A stretch of 37,806 nt of DNA from contig JAFWPR010000099.1 of NCBI GenBank assembly GCA_017545225.1, positions 1 through 37,806 of the forward strand. The letters run 5' to 3'. The translations under genes were made by a program, and so were the position numbers. This document shows, one piece after another, positions 18,635 through 29,400 of the stretch; position 1 is the first letter of the stretch; each line of letters opens with the position of its first letter. The notes beneath the pieces were generated by a model. That model saw only the letters and a program-made list of their open reading frames with translations, was not told where the DNA came from and did no database searches. The stretch is from Clostridia bacterium. Lineage in GTDB: Bacteria; Bacillota; Clostridia; Oscillospirales; CAG-272.

Positions 18635-20023
18635 ATGGAAAAGTTATGGGCGGGAAGGTCGTCGGGATCGGTCGATCCGACAGCTGACGACTTCAACTCG
18701 TCGATCCGCGTAGATTCGCGGATGATCGAAGAGGATATCAAGGGTTCCGTCGCCCACGCGACGATGCTCGGCGCGAAGGGGATCATTCCCGCACACGACG
18801 CGGAGTCGATCGTATCGGCGCTCGGCTCGATCCTCGACGACGTCAAAAGCGGCGCGCTCGCCGTCGACCCGAAGGCGGAGGACGTCCACACGTTCGTGGA
18901 GTCGGTCCTCACCGAAAGGATCGGCGACGCGGGCAAAAAACTCCATACCGCGAGGAGCCGCAACGATCAGGTGGCGCTCGACACGCGCCTTTATCTGAAA
19001 AAGGAAGCGAAGACCGTCCTCGATCTGGTATATGAACTCATCGAAGCGGTCTGCGGCCGCGCCGTCGAGAACAAAGAAACGGTCATGCCGGGCTACACGC
19101 ATCTGCAGAGGGCTCAGCCGATCAGCTTCGGCCATCATCTGATGGCGTACGCGATGATGTTCGCGCGCGACGCGGACAGGATCGTCGACGCCGTGAAGAG
19201 GATGAACTTCTCTCCCCTCGGCGCGTGCGCGCTGGCGGGAACGACGTTCGCCACCGACCGGTTCATGACGGCGGAGGCGCTCGGATTCGACGGACCGACG
19301 CCGAACAGCATCGACTCCGTCTCCGACCGCGACTTTTGTCTGGAGCTGATGAGCGCGCTTTCGATCCTGATGATGCACCTCTCCCGCTTCTCCGAGGAGA
19401 TCGTGCTTTGGTCGTCGTTCGAGTTCCGGTATATCGAACTCGACGACGCTTTCTCGACCGGAAGCAGCATTATGCCGCAGAAAAAGAACCCCGACATGGC
19501 CGAACTCGTCAGGGGCAAGACGGGACGCGTTTACGGCGATCTGCTCTCTCTGCTCGTGACGATGAAATCGCTCCCTCTCGCGTACAACAAGGATATGCAG
19601 GAGGACAAAGAGGCGACGTTCGACGCGTTCGACACCGCGAAGGTCTGCCTTTCCGTCTTCACTCCGATGATAAAGACGATGAAAGTGCGCGCCGACCGGA
19701 TGCTCGACGCCGCAAAGGGCGGATTTATCACCGCCACCGACCTCGCCGACCTGCTCGCTAAGAACGGCGTACCGTTCCGCACGGCGTACAAGATCACGGG
19801 CGAGATCGTATCGTACTGCATCAAGGAAAATATCACGCTCGACGGGATACCGCTTGAAAAATACCGCGAATTCTGCCCGGCGTTCGACGAGTCGCTCTAC
19901 AAGGTCATCGACCCCGCGGAGGCGATGAAAAAGAGAACGTCGTACGGCGGCACGGCGCCGGATTCGGTCGACGCCCAGGCGGAATATATCGGCGCGTTTC
20001 TCTTGTCCCGAAAAAACATCTGA
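18635..20023 (+). CDS. argH: Argininosuccinate lyase
   Basis: A 462-residue enzyme of the fumarase/aspartase superfamily that splits argininosuccinate into arginine and fumarate, the last step. The superfamily signature GSSIMPQKKNPD is at 276-287 with the catalytic Ser in its first residues. HTARSRNDQ (104-112) and PGYTHLQRAQP (152-162) form the substrate pocket. GGAG precedes the ATG and 28 nt separate it from argG. Confidence 0.96.
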   Translation: MEKLWAGRSSGSVDPTADDFNSSIRVDSRMIEEDIKGSVAHATMLGAKGIIPAHDAESIVSALGSILDDVKSGALAVDPKAEDVHTFVESVLTERIGDAGKKLHTARSRNDQVALDTRLYLKKEAKTVLDLVYELIEAVCGRAVENKETVMPGYTHLQRAQPISFGHHLMAYAMMFARDADRIVDAVKRMNFSPLGACALAGTTFATDRFMTAEALGFDGPTPNSIDSVSDRDFCLELMSALSILMMHLSRFSEEIVLWSSFEFRYIELDDAFSTGSSIMPQKKNPDMAELVRGKTGRVYGDLLSLLVTMKSLPLAYNKDMQEDKEATFDAFDTAKVCLSVFTPMIKTMKVRADRMLDAAKGGFITATDLADLLAKNGVPFRTAYKITGEIVSYCIKENITLDGIPLEKYREFCPAFDESLYKVIDPAEAMKKRTSYGGTAPDSVDAQAEYIGAFLLSRKNI

Positions 20024-20045
20024 CGCAATCAAGGACGGTGACCAA

Positions 20046-20984
20046 ATGACAAAAATCTTCGTAGACGGCGGGTCGGGAACGACCGGACTGCGCATAAAAG
20101 AACGGCTCGCCGGAATGAACGGGATCAGGACCGTCACGCTTCCCGACGATATCCGGCGCGACCCCGCGGCGCGCGCGGAGGCGGCGAACGACTCCGACGT
20201 CGTCTTCCTCTGCCTGCCCGACGACGCGGCGCGGGAATCGGTATCTCTGATAAAAAACCCCGACACGGTCGTCATCGACACCTCGACGGCGCACCGGACC
20301 GCGGACGGATGGGTCTACGGATTTCCTGAGCTGTCGGCGGAGCAGAAAGAACTGATAAAGAACTCAAAGAAAATCGCAAACCCCGGCTGCCACGCGAGCG
20401 GCTTCGTCGCTCTCGTCGCGCCGCTTACCGCGGCGGGGATCATCCCGAAGACCGCGCGTCTCTCGGCGACGTCGGTCACCGGTTACAGCGGCGGCGGCAA
20501 GAAAATGATCGCCGATTACGAGGCGGAAGGCGCGGATCTGATCGCGCCGCGGATGTACGGCGTCGGTCAGACGCACAAGCACCTGCCCGAGATGAAGAAA
20601 TTCGGCGGAGTTTACTCCGAGCCGGTCTTCACCCCGATCGTATCGAGCTTTTACTCAGGGATGCTCGTGACCGTCCCGCTGTCGTCGGACGATCTGTCCC
20701 CCGGCTTCCGGGCGTCCGATATCGTCGACTGCTACCGAGAGAAATACTCGGGGCCGGTCATAAAATACGTCCCGTCCGATTCTCCCCTCTTCCCGAACGG
20801 GTTCGTCTCGGCCGCCGCCCTCTCGGGCTCCGACTCGATGGCGGTCACCGTTTTCGGCAACGGCGAACGGACCGTTCTCGCGGCGCTTTTCGACAACCTC
20901 GGCAAGGGCGCGTCCGGCGCGGCGATCCAGTGTATGAACATATCGCTCGGAAGAAACGAAACCGACTCTCTTGAGCTTATCTGA
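20046..20984 (+). CDS. argC: N-acetyl-gamma-glutamyl-phosphate reductase, short type
   Basis: A 312-residue NADPH-dependent enzyme making N-acetylglutamate semialdehyde. The N terminus has the nucleotide-binding FVDGGSGTTGL, and the catalytic thiol is Cys115 in NPGCHASG. The length and the short N-terminal half are those of the type-2 AGPR family and not of the 340-residue type 1. AAGGAC lies before ATG and 22 nt separate it from argH. Confidence 0.94.
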   Translation: MTKIFVDGGSGTTGLRIKERLAGMNGIRTVTLPDDIRRDPAARAEAANDSDVVFLCLPDDAARESVSLIKNPDTVVIDTSTAHRTADGWVYGFPELSAEQKELIKNSKKIANPGCHASGFVALVAPLTAAGIIPKTARLSATSVTGYSGGGKKMIADYEAEGADLIAPRMYGVGQTHKHLPEMKKFGGVYSEPVFTPIVSSFYSGMLVTVPLSSDDLSPGFRASDIVDCYREKYSGPVIKYVPSDSPLFPNGFVSAAALSGSDSMAVTVFGNGERTVLAALFDNLGKGASGAAIQCMNISLGRNETDSLELI

Positions 20985-20999
20985 AAGGAAAACGCAACC

Positions 21000-22211
21000 A
21001 TGAAAATGATCGAAGGCGGCGTCACCGCCGCGAAAGGCTTTACTGCGAACGGGATCCACTGCGGTATCAGGAAAAGCAGGGTCAAGCGCGATCTGTGCCT
21101 GATCCTCAGCGACAGGCCCGCCTCGTCCGCGGCCGTATACACTTCAAATCTCGTCAAAGGCGCGCCGCTCGCTGTTACGAAAAAGAATCTTGAGAACGGC
21201 GTCGCGCGCGCCGTGATCTGCAACAGCGGCAACGCGAACACCTGCAACGCGAACGGTATCGAGATCGCCGAGAAGATGTGCTCGCTGACGGCGGACGCGC
21301 TCGGGATCGACCCCGCGGACGTCATCGTCGCCTCGACGGGCGTCATCGGGGAACCGCTCTCCGTCGACCCGATCGCCGCGGGGATGGCAGACCTCGTCGC
21401 CGGACTCGGCGATCACAACGACTTCGCCGCGGAGGCGATCATGACGACGGACGTGAAGATCAAATCGTTCGCCGTCGAGTTCGAGATCGGCGGGACGACG
21501 TGCCGTCTCGGCGGCATCGCGAAGGGCTCCGGCATGATACACCCGAACCTCGCCACGATGCTCGTATTCATCACGACCGACTGTTCCGTCAGCGCGTCCG
21601 CGCTCAAGGCCGCGCTCCGTTCCGACGTTCAGAACACCTTCAATATGATAAGCATCGACGGGGACACTTCGACCAACGATATGGTCGCCGTCCTCGCGAA
21701 CGGCGCGTCGGGATCGCCCGAGGTGACCGAGGACAGCGAGTATTTCCCCGAATTCATGAAAGCGCTCAACTCCGTCACCGTCGCTCTCTGCCGCTCCATC
21801 GCGGCCGACGGCGAGGGCGCGACAAAGCTCCTCGAGTGCGCCGTGACCGGCGCGAAGTGCGAGGAATGCGCGAAGACCGCGGCGAAAGCCGTCGTCTGCT
21901 CGTCGCTGACGAAGGCGGCGATGTTCGGCGCGGACGCCAACTGGGGACGCGTCCTCTGCGCCGTCGGCTACAGCGGCGCTCCCGTCGACCCCGCAAAGAT
22001 CGGCGTGACTTTCTCGTCCCGCGCCGGCGACGTGGAGGTCTGCCGCGACGGGTCGGGCGTTCCGTTCTCCGAGGAGACAGCTAAGAAAGTCCTCTCCGAG
22101 GACGAGATCGTGATAAAAGTCGACCTCGGCGACGGCGACGCGTCGGCGACCGCGTGGGGCTGCGACCTCACTTACGATTACGTTAAGATCAACGGGGATT
22201 ACCGAACCTGA
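21000..22211 (+). CDS. argJ: Bifunctional glutamate N-acetyltransferase/ornithine acetyltransferase
   Basis: A 403-residue self-cleaving enzyme that moves the acetyl group from N-acetylornithine to glutamate and so removes the need for separate argA and argE. The autocleavage site is in KGSGMIHPNLATML, between Ala185 and Thr186, giving alpha and beta chains with Thr186 as nucleophile. Whether it is bifunctional (using acetyl-CoA too) cannot be read from sequence. The absence of argA and argE here makes acetyl cycling the likely route. A CCGAACC/GGTTCGG hairpin overlaps its stop (about 22202-22221). Confidence 0.95.
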   Translation: MKMIEGGVTAAKGFTANGIHCGIRKSRVKRDLCLILSDRPASSAAVYTSNLVKGAPLAVTKKNLENGVARAVICNSGNANTCNANGIEIAEKMCSLTADALGIDPADVIVASTGVIGEPLSVDPIAAGMADLVAGLGDHNDFAAEAIMTTDVKIKSFAVEFEIGGTTCRLGGIAKGSGMIHPNLATMLVFITTDCSVSASALKAALRSDVQNTFNMISIDGDTSTNDMVAVLANGASGSPEVTEDSEYFPEFMKALNSVTVALCRSIAADGEGATKLLECAVTGAKCEECAKTAAKAVVCSSLTKAAMFGADANWGRVLCAVGYSGAPVDPAKIGVTFSSRAGDVEVCRDGSGVPFSEETAKKVLSEDEIVIKVDLGDGDASATAWGCDLTYDYVKINGDYRT

Positions 22212-22258
22212 CCGGGTTCGGTTCCCCGAATTTCCCTTTTATGGAGGTCAATACGAAA

Positions 22259-23128
22259 ATGACGGTTTCATCTCTTTCGAACGCCGACAGGGCGAAGATC
22301 CTCGTCGAGGCGCTCCCCTACATCCGCAAATACGTAAATAAAGTCATCGTCATCAAATACGGCGGAAACGCCATGACGAGCGACGGGCTCAAATCGGACG
22401 TGATGGGCGATATCGTCCTGCTCACTCTGATCGGAGTCAAGGTCGTTCTCGTCCACGGCGGCGGTCCCGAGATCACCGATATGCTCGCGAAGACGGGCAA
22501 GAAGAGCGAATTCGTCGAGGGGCTCCGCGTCACGGACCGCGAGACCGTCGACATCGTTCAGATGGTCCTCGCAGGAAAGGTGAACAAGGACCTCGTCAAC
22601 CTGCTCGAGACGAAGGGCGGCCGCGCCGTCGGTCTGTCCGGAATAGACGGCAGGATGATAATGGCAAAACCCAAGGACGAGCGGCTCGGATACGTCGGCG
22701 AGATCACGAAAGTCAACCCCGCGCCCGTCTGGGATATGCTCGACCGCGGGTACGTCCCGGTCATCTCCACCGTCGGATGCGACGAGGAGGGAAACACTTA
22801 CAATATCAACGCCGACACGGCGGCGGCGATGATCGCAGGAGCGATCAGGGCGGAGAGTTTCTTCACGCTCACCGACGTACGCGGCATACTTCGCGATAAG
22901 GACGATCCCGAGTCGCTGATCCGCGTCGTCAAGACCGACGAGACGGAGGACCTTATCAAGAGCGGCGTCATAAGCGGCGGCATGATCCCGAAGGTCAGAA
23001 GCTGCACCGAAGCGATTAACGGCGGCGTCAAGAGAGTATTCGTCATCGACGGGCGCATCCCGCACGCCATACTCATCGAGATGCTGACCGACGAAGGCGT
23101 AGGAACGATGTTCACGAAAGGGGAGTGA
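22259..23128 (+). CDS. argB: Acetylglutamate kinase
   Basis: A 289-residue amino-acid kinase that phosphorylates N-acetylglutamate. Motifs are KYGGNAM (33-39, ATP-binding Lys), HGGGPE (66-71) and NINADTAA near 175-182. I chose ATG 22259 because GGAGG at 22243 lies upstream of it. An in-frame ATG at 22241 contains that site and has none of its own. The end has GVGTMFTK, usual in arginine-sensitive forms, so feedback inhibition is possible. It is followed directly by argD. Confidence 0.95.
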   Translation: MTVSSLSNADRAKILVEALPYIRKYVNKVIVIKYGGNAMTSDGLKSDVMGDIVLLTLIGVKVVLVHGGGPEITDMLAKTGKKSEFVEGLRVTDRETVDIVQMVLAGKVNKDLVNLLETKGGRAVGLSGIDGRMIMAKPKDERLGYVGEITKVNPAPVWDMLDRGYVPVISTVGCDEEGNTYNINADTAAAMIAGAIRAESFFTLTDVRGILRDKDDPESLIRVVKTDETEDLIKSGVISGGMIPKVRSCTEAINGGVKRVFVIDGRIPHAILIEMLTDEGVGTMFTKGE

Positions 23129-23133
23129 CCGCC

Positions 23134-24309
23134 GTGGCTGATACTAAATCTCTGGACAGGGAATATATCGTACCGACTTATAAAAGATACGACGTCAATA
23201 TAGTCCGCGGCTCCGGCGCGCTCCTTTACGACGAGACGGGAAAGGAATACGTCGACATGGGCGCGGGGATCGCGACGAATTCGTTCGGCGCGTGCGACCC
23301 CGTCTGGGTCGCCGCGGTGGAGGAACAGCTCGGGAAGATCCAGCACGCCTCGAACCTGTACTACACCGACCCGTGCGCGAAACTCGCAGAACTTCTTTGC
23401 GAAAAGACCGGAATGAAGAAAGTATTTTTCTGCAACTCCGGCGCGGAGGCGAACGAGTGCGCGATCAAGACTGCGAGAAAATGGGCGGCGGAGAACAAGG
23501 GAGAAGAATACTTCACCGTCGTCACGATGAAAAATTCGTTCCACGGCAGGACGCTCGCGACGCTCGCGGCGACCGGTCAGGACGTTTTCCACAAGGATTT
23601 TCTGCCCGTGACTCCGGGGTTCGCGTACGCGGAACCCGAGGATATCGACGGGCTCCGTTCGGTTTTTGAAGATCAAAAATGCGCGGCGGTCCTTTTAGAG
23701 ACCGTCCAGGGCGAGGGCGGCGTCCGCCCGCTCTCTACGGAATATTTGAAAGCGGTTTCCGCTCTGTGCGAAGAATATAACGTTCTTCTTATGATCGACG
23801 AAGTTCAGACCGGCAACGGCAGATGCGGGTATTTCTGCTCGTATATGGAGCACGCGATCGAGCCCGACGTCGTAACGACGGCGAAGGGGCTCGGCGGCGG
23901 TCTTCCCGTCGGCGCGGTCCTCTTCTCGGAGAAGACGGCGGGCGTCCTCACGCCCGGAACTCACGGCTCGACGTTCGGCGGGAATCCCGTCTGCTGCGCG
24001 GGCGCGGTCAGTATCGTCTCGCGTATCGACGGGGACTTTCTCGCGTCTGTTCGCGCAAAATCGAAAAAGATATTCGATACCCTTTCGGACAAACCCGGAA
24101 TCAAGGGCGTTTACGGAAGAGGCCTCCTCGTCGGCGTCGAAGTCGAGGGCGAGCCCGCCGCATTCATAAATAAATGTATTGAAAAAGGAGTCCTCGTCCT
24201 CGGAGCGAAAGGAAGAGTCCGTCTCGCGCCTCCGCTGAATATCCCGGACGAGCTTCTTGACCGCGCACTCGCCGTCATAACGAAGATCGCCGCGGGGGAG
24301 GAGATTTGA
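23134..24309 (+). CDS. argD: Acetylornithine aminotransferase
   Basis: A 391-residue class-III PLP aminotransferase that makes N-acetylornithine using glutamate. The PLP Lys is Lys251 in [23 protein letters not shown] and [10 protein letters not shown] are the other cofactor motifs. I prefer GTG 23134, with GGGGAG 8 nt upstream. A GTG at 23125 in the same frame overlaps the argB stop but is too close to the ribosome site. It overlaps the ribosome site region of argF, so translation is tightly coupled. Confidence 0.93.
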   Translation: MADTKSLDREYIVPTYKRYDVNIVRGSGALLYDETGKEYVDMGAGIATNSFGACDPVWVAAVEEQLGKIQHASNLYYTDPCAKLAELLCEKTGMKKVFFCNSGAEANECAIKTARKWAAENKGEEYFTVVTMKNSFHGRTLATLAATGQDVFHKDFLPVTPGFAYAEPEDIDGLRSVFEDQKCAAVLLETVQGEGGVRPLSTEYLKAVSALCEEYNVLLMIDEVQTGNGRCGYFCSYMEHAIEPDVVTTAKGLGGGLPVGAVLFSEKTAGVLTPGTHGSTFGGNPVCCAGAVSIVSRIDGDFLASVRAKSKKIFDTLSDKPGIKGVYGRGLLVGVEVEGEPAAFINKCIEKGVLVLGAKGRVRLAPPLNIPDELLDRALAVITKIAAGEEI

Positions 24310-24311
24310 AA

Positions 24312-25301
24312 ATGGACCTCAAAGGAAGAGATTTTCTGAAACTGCTCGACTTCACGCCGGAGGAGATCGCGTATCTGCTCGACCTCGCCGCCGACCTGAA
24401 GGACAAAAAGAAAAAGGGGGAACCCCACGACGCCCTCAGGGGCAAAAACGTCGCCTTGATCTTTGAAAAGACGAGCACGCGGACACGCTGTTCGTTCGAG
24501 GTAGCGGCTCACGACCTCGGAATGGGCGTGACGTACCTCGATCCGTCGGGGTCGCAGATCGGCAAAAAGGAATCGATCGCCGACACCGCCCGCGTCCTGT
24601 CGCGGATGTTCGACGGCATCGGGTATCGCGGCTTCGGTCAGGAGCGCGTCGAAACGCTCGCAAAATACTCGGACGTCCCCGTGTGGAACGGTCTGACCGA
24701 CGAGTTCCACCCGACGCAGATCCTCGCCGACTTCCTCACGGCGCGCGAAAAACTCGGGTCGCTGCGCGGCAAAAAACTCGTCTACATGGGCGACGCGCGG
24801 TTCAACATGGGCAACTCGCTGATGGTCGGCTGCGCGAAGATGGGAATGGAGTTCACCGCGTGCGCTCCGCGCGAATATTTCCCGAATGCGGACCTTGTAA
24901 AAACCTGCAAAGAGATCGCCTCCTCGACAGGCTCGATCCTCAACTTCGACGAAAATCCCGCCGGCGCGGTGCGCGGCGCGGATATCATATACACCGACGT
25001 CTGGGTCTCGATGGGCGAGCCCGAGGCGGTCTGGGCGGAGCGGATCGCCGCTCTGTCGCCCTACCGCGTCGATTCCGCTCTCATGGCGGCGGCGGGCGAG
25101 GGCGCGATCTTCATGCACTGCTTGCCCGCTTACCACGACGTGAACACCGAGATAGGAAAAAAGGTGGGCGAGGCGTTCGGTCTCGACTCGCTCGAGGTGA
25201 CCGACGAGGCCTTCGAGTCGGACCGCTCCGTCGTCTTCGACGAGGCGGAAAACAGGATGCATACGATCAAGGCGGTAATGGCCGCAACGCTTCGTCATTG
25301 A
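24312..25301 (+). CDS. argF: Ornithine carbamoyltransferase
   Basis: A 329-residue enzyme that makes citrulline from ornithine and carbamoyl phosphate. It shows the carbamoyl-phosphate site STRTR (55-59), HPTQ (133-136) and the ornithine-side HCLPA (269-273). The anabolic role is inferred from the arg operon. I chose ATG 24312, 8 nt after GGGGGAGGAG; the TTG at 24306 is too close. Its last codons form the left arm of a perfect 14-bp inverted repeat. Confidence 0.95.
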   Translation: MDLKGRDFLKLLDFTPEEIAYLLDLAADLKDKKKKGEPHDALRGKNVALIFEKTSTRTRCSFEVAAHDLGMGVTYLDPSGSQIGKKESIADTARVLSRMFDGIGYRGFGQERVETLAKYSDVPVWNGLTDEFHPTQILADFLTAREKLGSLRGKKLVYMGDARFNMGNSLMVGCAKMGMEFTACAPREYFPNADLVKTCKEIASSTGSILNFDENPAGAVRGADIIYTDVWVSMGEPEAVWAERIAALSPYRVDSALMAAAGEGAIFMHCLPAYHDVNTEIGKKVGEAFGLDSLEVTDEAFESDRSVVFDEAENRMHTIKAVMAATLRH

Positions 25302-25325
25302 TCTGCTTTCCGCAGATCAATGACG
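25293..25325 (+). repeat. Perfect 14-bp inverted repeat over the argF stop
   Basis: CGTCATTGATCTGC (25293-25306) and its exact complement (25312-25325) around a 5-nt loop. It lies between argF and carA and includes the argF stop. TTTTT follows about 12 nt later. It may be a terminator, an attenuator or an mRNA-stability element that sets carAB expression apart from argG-F. Confidence 0.6.
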
Positions 25326-25379
25326 AATAATCTTAATTTTTCGATAAGATCATTTCGGAAAAACCGAAAGGACGGCACA

Positions 25380-26471
25380 ATGAAAAAAAGGTATCTCATA
25401 CTCGAATCGGGCCGCGTGTTCGAGGGGGTCGGCTTCGGCGCGGATCCCTCGCCTGACGGTACGGTCGGCGAACTCGTATTCACGACCGGAATGTGCGGTT
25501 ATCTCGAATGCATAACCGACCCGTCGTATTACGGACAGATCGTGACGCAGACGTTCCCGATGATCGGAAACTACGGCGTGATCTCCTCCGATTTCGAGGG
25601 GCGTCCCGCCCTTTTCGGATACGTCGTCAGGGAGTGGTGTCCCGCGCCGTCGAATTTCCGGTCTGAGGGCGATATCGACTCGTTCCTGAAAGATCGCGGG
25701 ATCCCCGGGATCTGCGGGGTCGACACGAGGGAGATCACTAAACTGATCCGCGACCGCGGCGTCATGAACGCCGTCATCACGGACTGCGAGCCCGATTTTT
25801 CGCTTTACTCGCAGGCGCTTTCGTCATATAAGGTGCGGGGAGCCGTTCCCGCCGTCACGTCGACGCGCCCGAATCTTTTTCCCGCCGAGGGAGATGAAAA
25901 GTTCCGTGTCGTCCTCATCGACTACGGCGCGAAAGCGGGGATAACCGCGGCGCTGCGGGCGCGCGGATGCTCCGTTCTCTCCGTTCCCGCGAACACGGAC
26001 GCGGAGAGCATCCTCGAGATGAAGCCCGACGGCGTCATGCTCTCGAACGGGCCCGGCGACCCGACGGAAAGGCGCGACTGCATAGAAGAACTCAAAAAGA
26101 TATTCGGCAGAGTCCCGATCTTCGGTATCTGCCTCGGCCACTAGCTTCTCGCGCTCTCGACCGGCGCGCTGACCGAAAAACTGAAATTCGGCCACCGCGG
26201 GGCGAATCAGCCCGTCCGCGACGTGAAAAGCGGCAGAACGTATATCACCTCGCAGAACCACGGCTACGCCGTGAGAGTGGGGTCGCTCCGCCGCGGGACT
26301 ATGAGTTTTACAAACGCGAACGACGGGACCTGCGAGGGGATCGACTACGAGGACGAACGCGCCTTTTCGGTGCAGTTCCACCCCGAGGCGAGAAGCGGTC
26401 CTCACGACACAGCGTTTCTGTTCGACCGGTTCGTCCGGATGATGGAGGTGAGACGGAATGCCAAAGGATAG
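25380..26471 (+). pseudogene. carA: Carbamoyl-phosphate synthase small subunit with an in-frame amber codon
   Basis: The glutaminase subunit frees ammonia from glutamine for CarB. Read through, the frame has 363 codons, normal for CarA: the N-terminal domain, then a class-I glutamine amidotransferase with nucleophile Cys251 in FGICLGH. The very next codon, at 26142-26144, is TAG where the family has glutamine (one C-to-T change from CAG). The reading frame then continues without loss through LLALSTGALTEK and the HP-E part of the triad (FHPEAR near the end) to a TAG overlapping carB. A truncated product would lack two catalytic residues. It may be a recent nonsense mutation, a consensus error or a read-through codon. 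I chose ATG 25380, preceded by AAAGGA. Confidence 0.88.
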
Positions 26472-29400
26472 TTCGATCCGCAAGGTGATGGTCATCGGCT
26501 CCGGTCCTATCGTCATCGGTCAGGCGGCGGAGTTCGACTACGCCGGAACACAGGCGTGCCGCGTCCTCGAAGCGGAGGGGATCGAAACGGTCCTCGTCAA
26601 CTCGAACCCCGCGACGGTCATGACGGACACCGACCTCGCCGAGGAAGTCTACCTCGAACCTCTCACCGTCGAGACGGTAAAAAGAATCATAAAAAAAGAA
26701 AAACCCGACTGCCTGCTCGCCGGTCTCGGCGGCCAGACGGGGCTGACGCTCGCCGTAAAGCTTTACGAGGACGGGTTCCTCGACGAGAACGGCGTCCGTC
26801 TCATCGGCTCCAACGTCGACGCGATAAAGAAGTCTGAGGACAGGCAGCTGTTCAAGGACACGATGGCGGCGATCGGCGAACCGACGATCCCGTCGGACAC
26901 CGCGCACGACGTCGAAAAGTCTTTGAAGATCGCCGAAGAGATCGGATATCCCGTCATCGTCCGCCCCGCGTACACGCTCGGCGGAGGCGGAGGCGGCGTC
27001 GCGTATAACGAAGAGGAGCTGAAAACGGTCGCCGCGGCGGGTATCGCCGCGTCGCCGATCGGTCAGATCCTCGTCGAAAAATACATCTACGGCTGGAAAG
27101 AAATAGAATTTGAAACGATGCGCGACGGCAAGGGCAACGTGATCGCGGTCTGCTCGATGGAGAACGTCGATCCGGTCGGCGTCCACACCGGCGACTCCGT
27201 CGTCGTCGCTCCCGCGCTGACGCTCTCGGACAGGGAGTATCAGACGCTGCGCAGCGCGTCGCTCAACATAATCTCGGCGCTCGGTATCGTCGGCGGGTGC
27301 AACTGCCAGTTCGCGCTCGACCCGGAGAGCTTCGACTACGCCGTCATCGAGGTCAATCCCCGCGTTTCGCGTTCGTCCGCTCTCGCCAGCAAGGCGACCG
27401 GCTACCCGATCGCGAAGATCACCGCGAAGATCGCGCTCGGCTACACGCTCGACGAGATAAAGAACGACGTGACCGGAAAGACGTGCGCGTGCTTTGAGCC
27501 CGCGCTCGACTACGTCGTCGTCAAACTCCCGAAATGGCCGTTCGACAAACTCCACGGCTCCTCGCGCAAGCTCGGAACGCAGATGAAGGCGACGGGCGAG
27601 GTCATGGCGATCGCGCCGTCGTTCCCCGCCGCGCTCATGAAAGCGGTCCGCGGCGCGGAGATCGGAACGGAGACGCTCGGCATACGCTTCTTTGAGGGCA
27701 AAACGGAAAAAGAACTGCTCGGTTCGGTCGGCACGTGCGACGACAGACGGCTCTTCGCCGTTTTCGCCGCGCTGAAAGCGGGGATCTCGGTCGATACGAT
27801 CTCAAAGATCACACGCATCGACCCGTTCTTCGTATCGCAGATAAAACGGCTTGCCGATTATGAAAACAGGATCTCGGGCCTCTCGCTCGACTCGGCGGAC
27901 TATCTCGAGGGCAAGAAGCTCGGCTACACCGACGCCGCGCTCGACGCCCTCTCGGGATATCCCCTGCCGTGCCACCGCGAGACGGTCTTCCGCATCGTCG
28001 ACACGTGCGGCGGCGAGTTCGACGCGGAGACTCCCTACTACTATTCCTCGTACGACGAGGACTGTGAGGCGCGCCACGCGGCGCGCGCTCCCGGCAAGAC
28101 CGTCGTCGTCCTCGGGTCGGGGCCGATCAGGATCGGTCAGGGGATAGAGTTCGACTACTCGTCCGTCCATTGCGCGACGACGCTCCGCCGTCTCGGCTAC
28201 GAGGTCGTCATCATAAACAACAACCCCGAAACGGTCTCTACCGACTACGATACGGCCGACAGACTTTACTTCGAGCCGCTGACGCCCGAGGACGTCATGA
28301 ACGTCGTCGCCGTCGAGGAACCGATCGGCGTCGTCGTGGCGTTCGGCGGCCAGACTGCAATAAAACTCACGAAATATCTCGACTCGCGCGGGATCAGAAT
28401 TCTCGGCACGTCGGCCGAGGGCATCGACACGGCGGAAGACCGCGAGCGGTTCGACTCGCTTCTCGGCTCGCTCGGCATAAAGCGGCCCCGGGGAATGGGC
28501 GTCACCGGTACCGACGAGGCGATCCGCGCCGCAAATGAGCTCGGGTACCCCGTTCTGCTCCGTCCGTCGTACGTCATCGGCGGACAGAACATGAGGATAG
28601 TATGGTCCGACCGCGAAGTCAGGGAATACATGGCTCCGATCCTCGAGGCGGGCGTAGACAGCCCCGTTCTCGTCGACAAATACATGAGCGGGATCGAACT
28701 CGAACTCGACGTCATCTCCGACGGCGAGGACGTGCTGATCCCCGGGATCATGGAACACGTGGAGCGGGCGGGCGTCCATTCGGGCGACAGCATCGCCGTT
28801 ATCCCCGCCTACAAACTGAACGACAAGATGACGTCCGTTGTCATAGAACAGGCGACGGCGATCTCGCTCGCGCTCGGCACGCGGGGACTCGTCAACATCC
28901 AGCTTCTGATCTGGCGCGGCGAGCCGTACGTGATAGAGGTCAACCCGCGCGCGTCGCGTACCGTTCCTTATATCAGCAAGGTAACGGGCGTTCCGATGAT
29001 CGAGCTCGCGACCCGCGTCATGGTCGGCGAAAAGCTCGCCGGCATGGGCTACGGAACGGGTCTCTACAAAACGCCGCCGTACTTCGCGGTCAAGGTCCCC
29101 GTCTTCTCGTTTGAAAAACTGCCCGACGCTTTCTCCGGTCTCGGACCGGAGATGAAGTCTACGGGCGAGGTACTCGGGATAGGCAAGGACCTGAACGAGG
29201 CGCTCTTCAAGGGGATGCGCTCGGCGGGACTGCTCCTGCCGTCCTCGCTCCGCCGCGAGGGAGTCGGTTTCTTCCTGCACGCCGACGAAAAGGACGTCCA
29301 CGAGCTGATCGACCTCGCGAAGAAACTCGGCGATCTGCACTTCACGCTCTACGCGTCGAAGTCGACGGCCGAGATGATCTCGAAACTCGGCAGCGAAGTG

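Noticed and set aside
25380-26471. Genome-wide reassignment of TAG to glutamine.
   Set aside because: potC and carA itself end in TAG at expected ends, and reading through the carA stop would run into carB out of frame. Only one internal TAG occurs in all recognisable genes.
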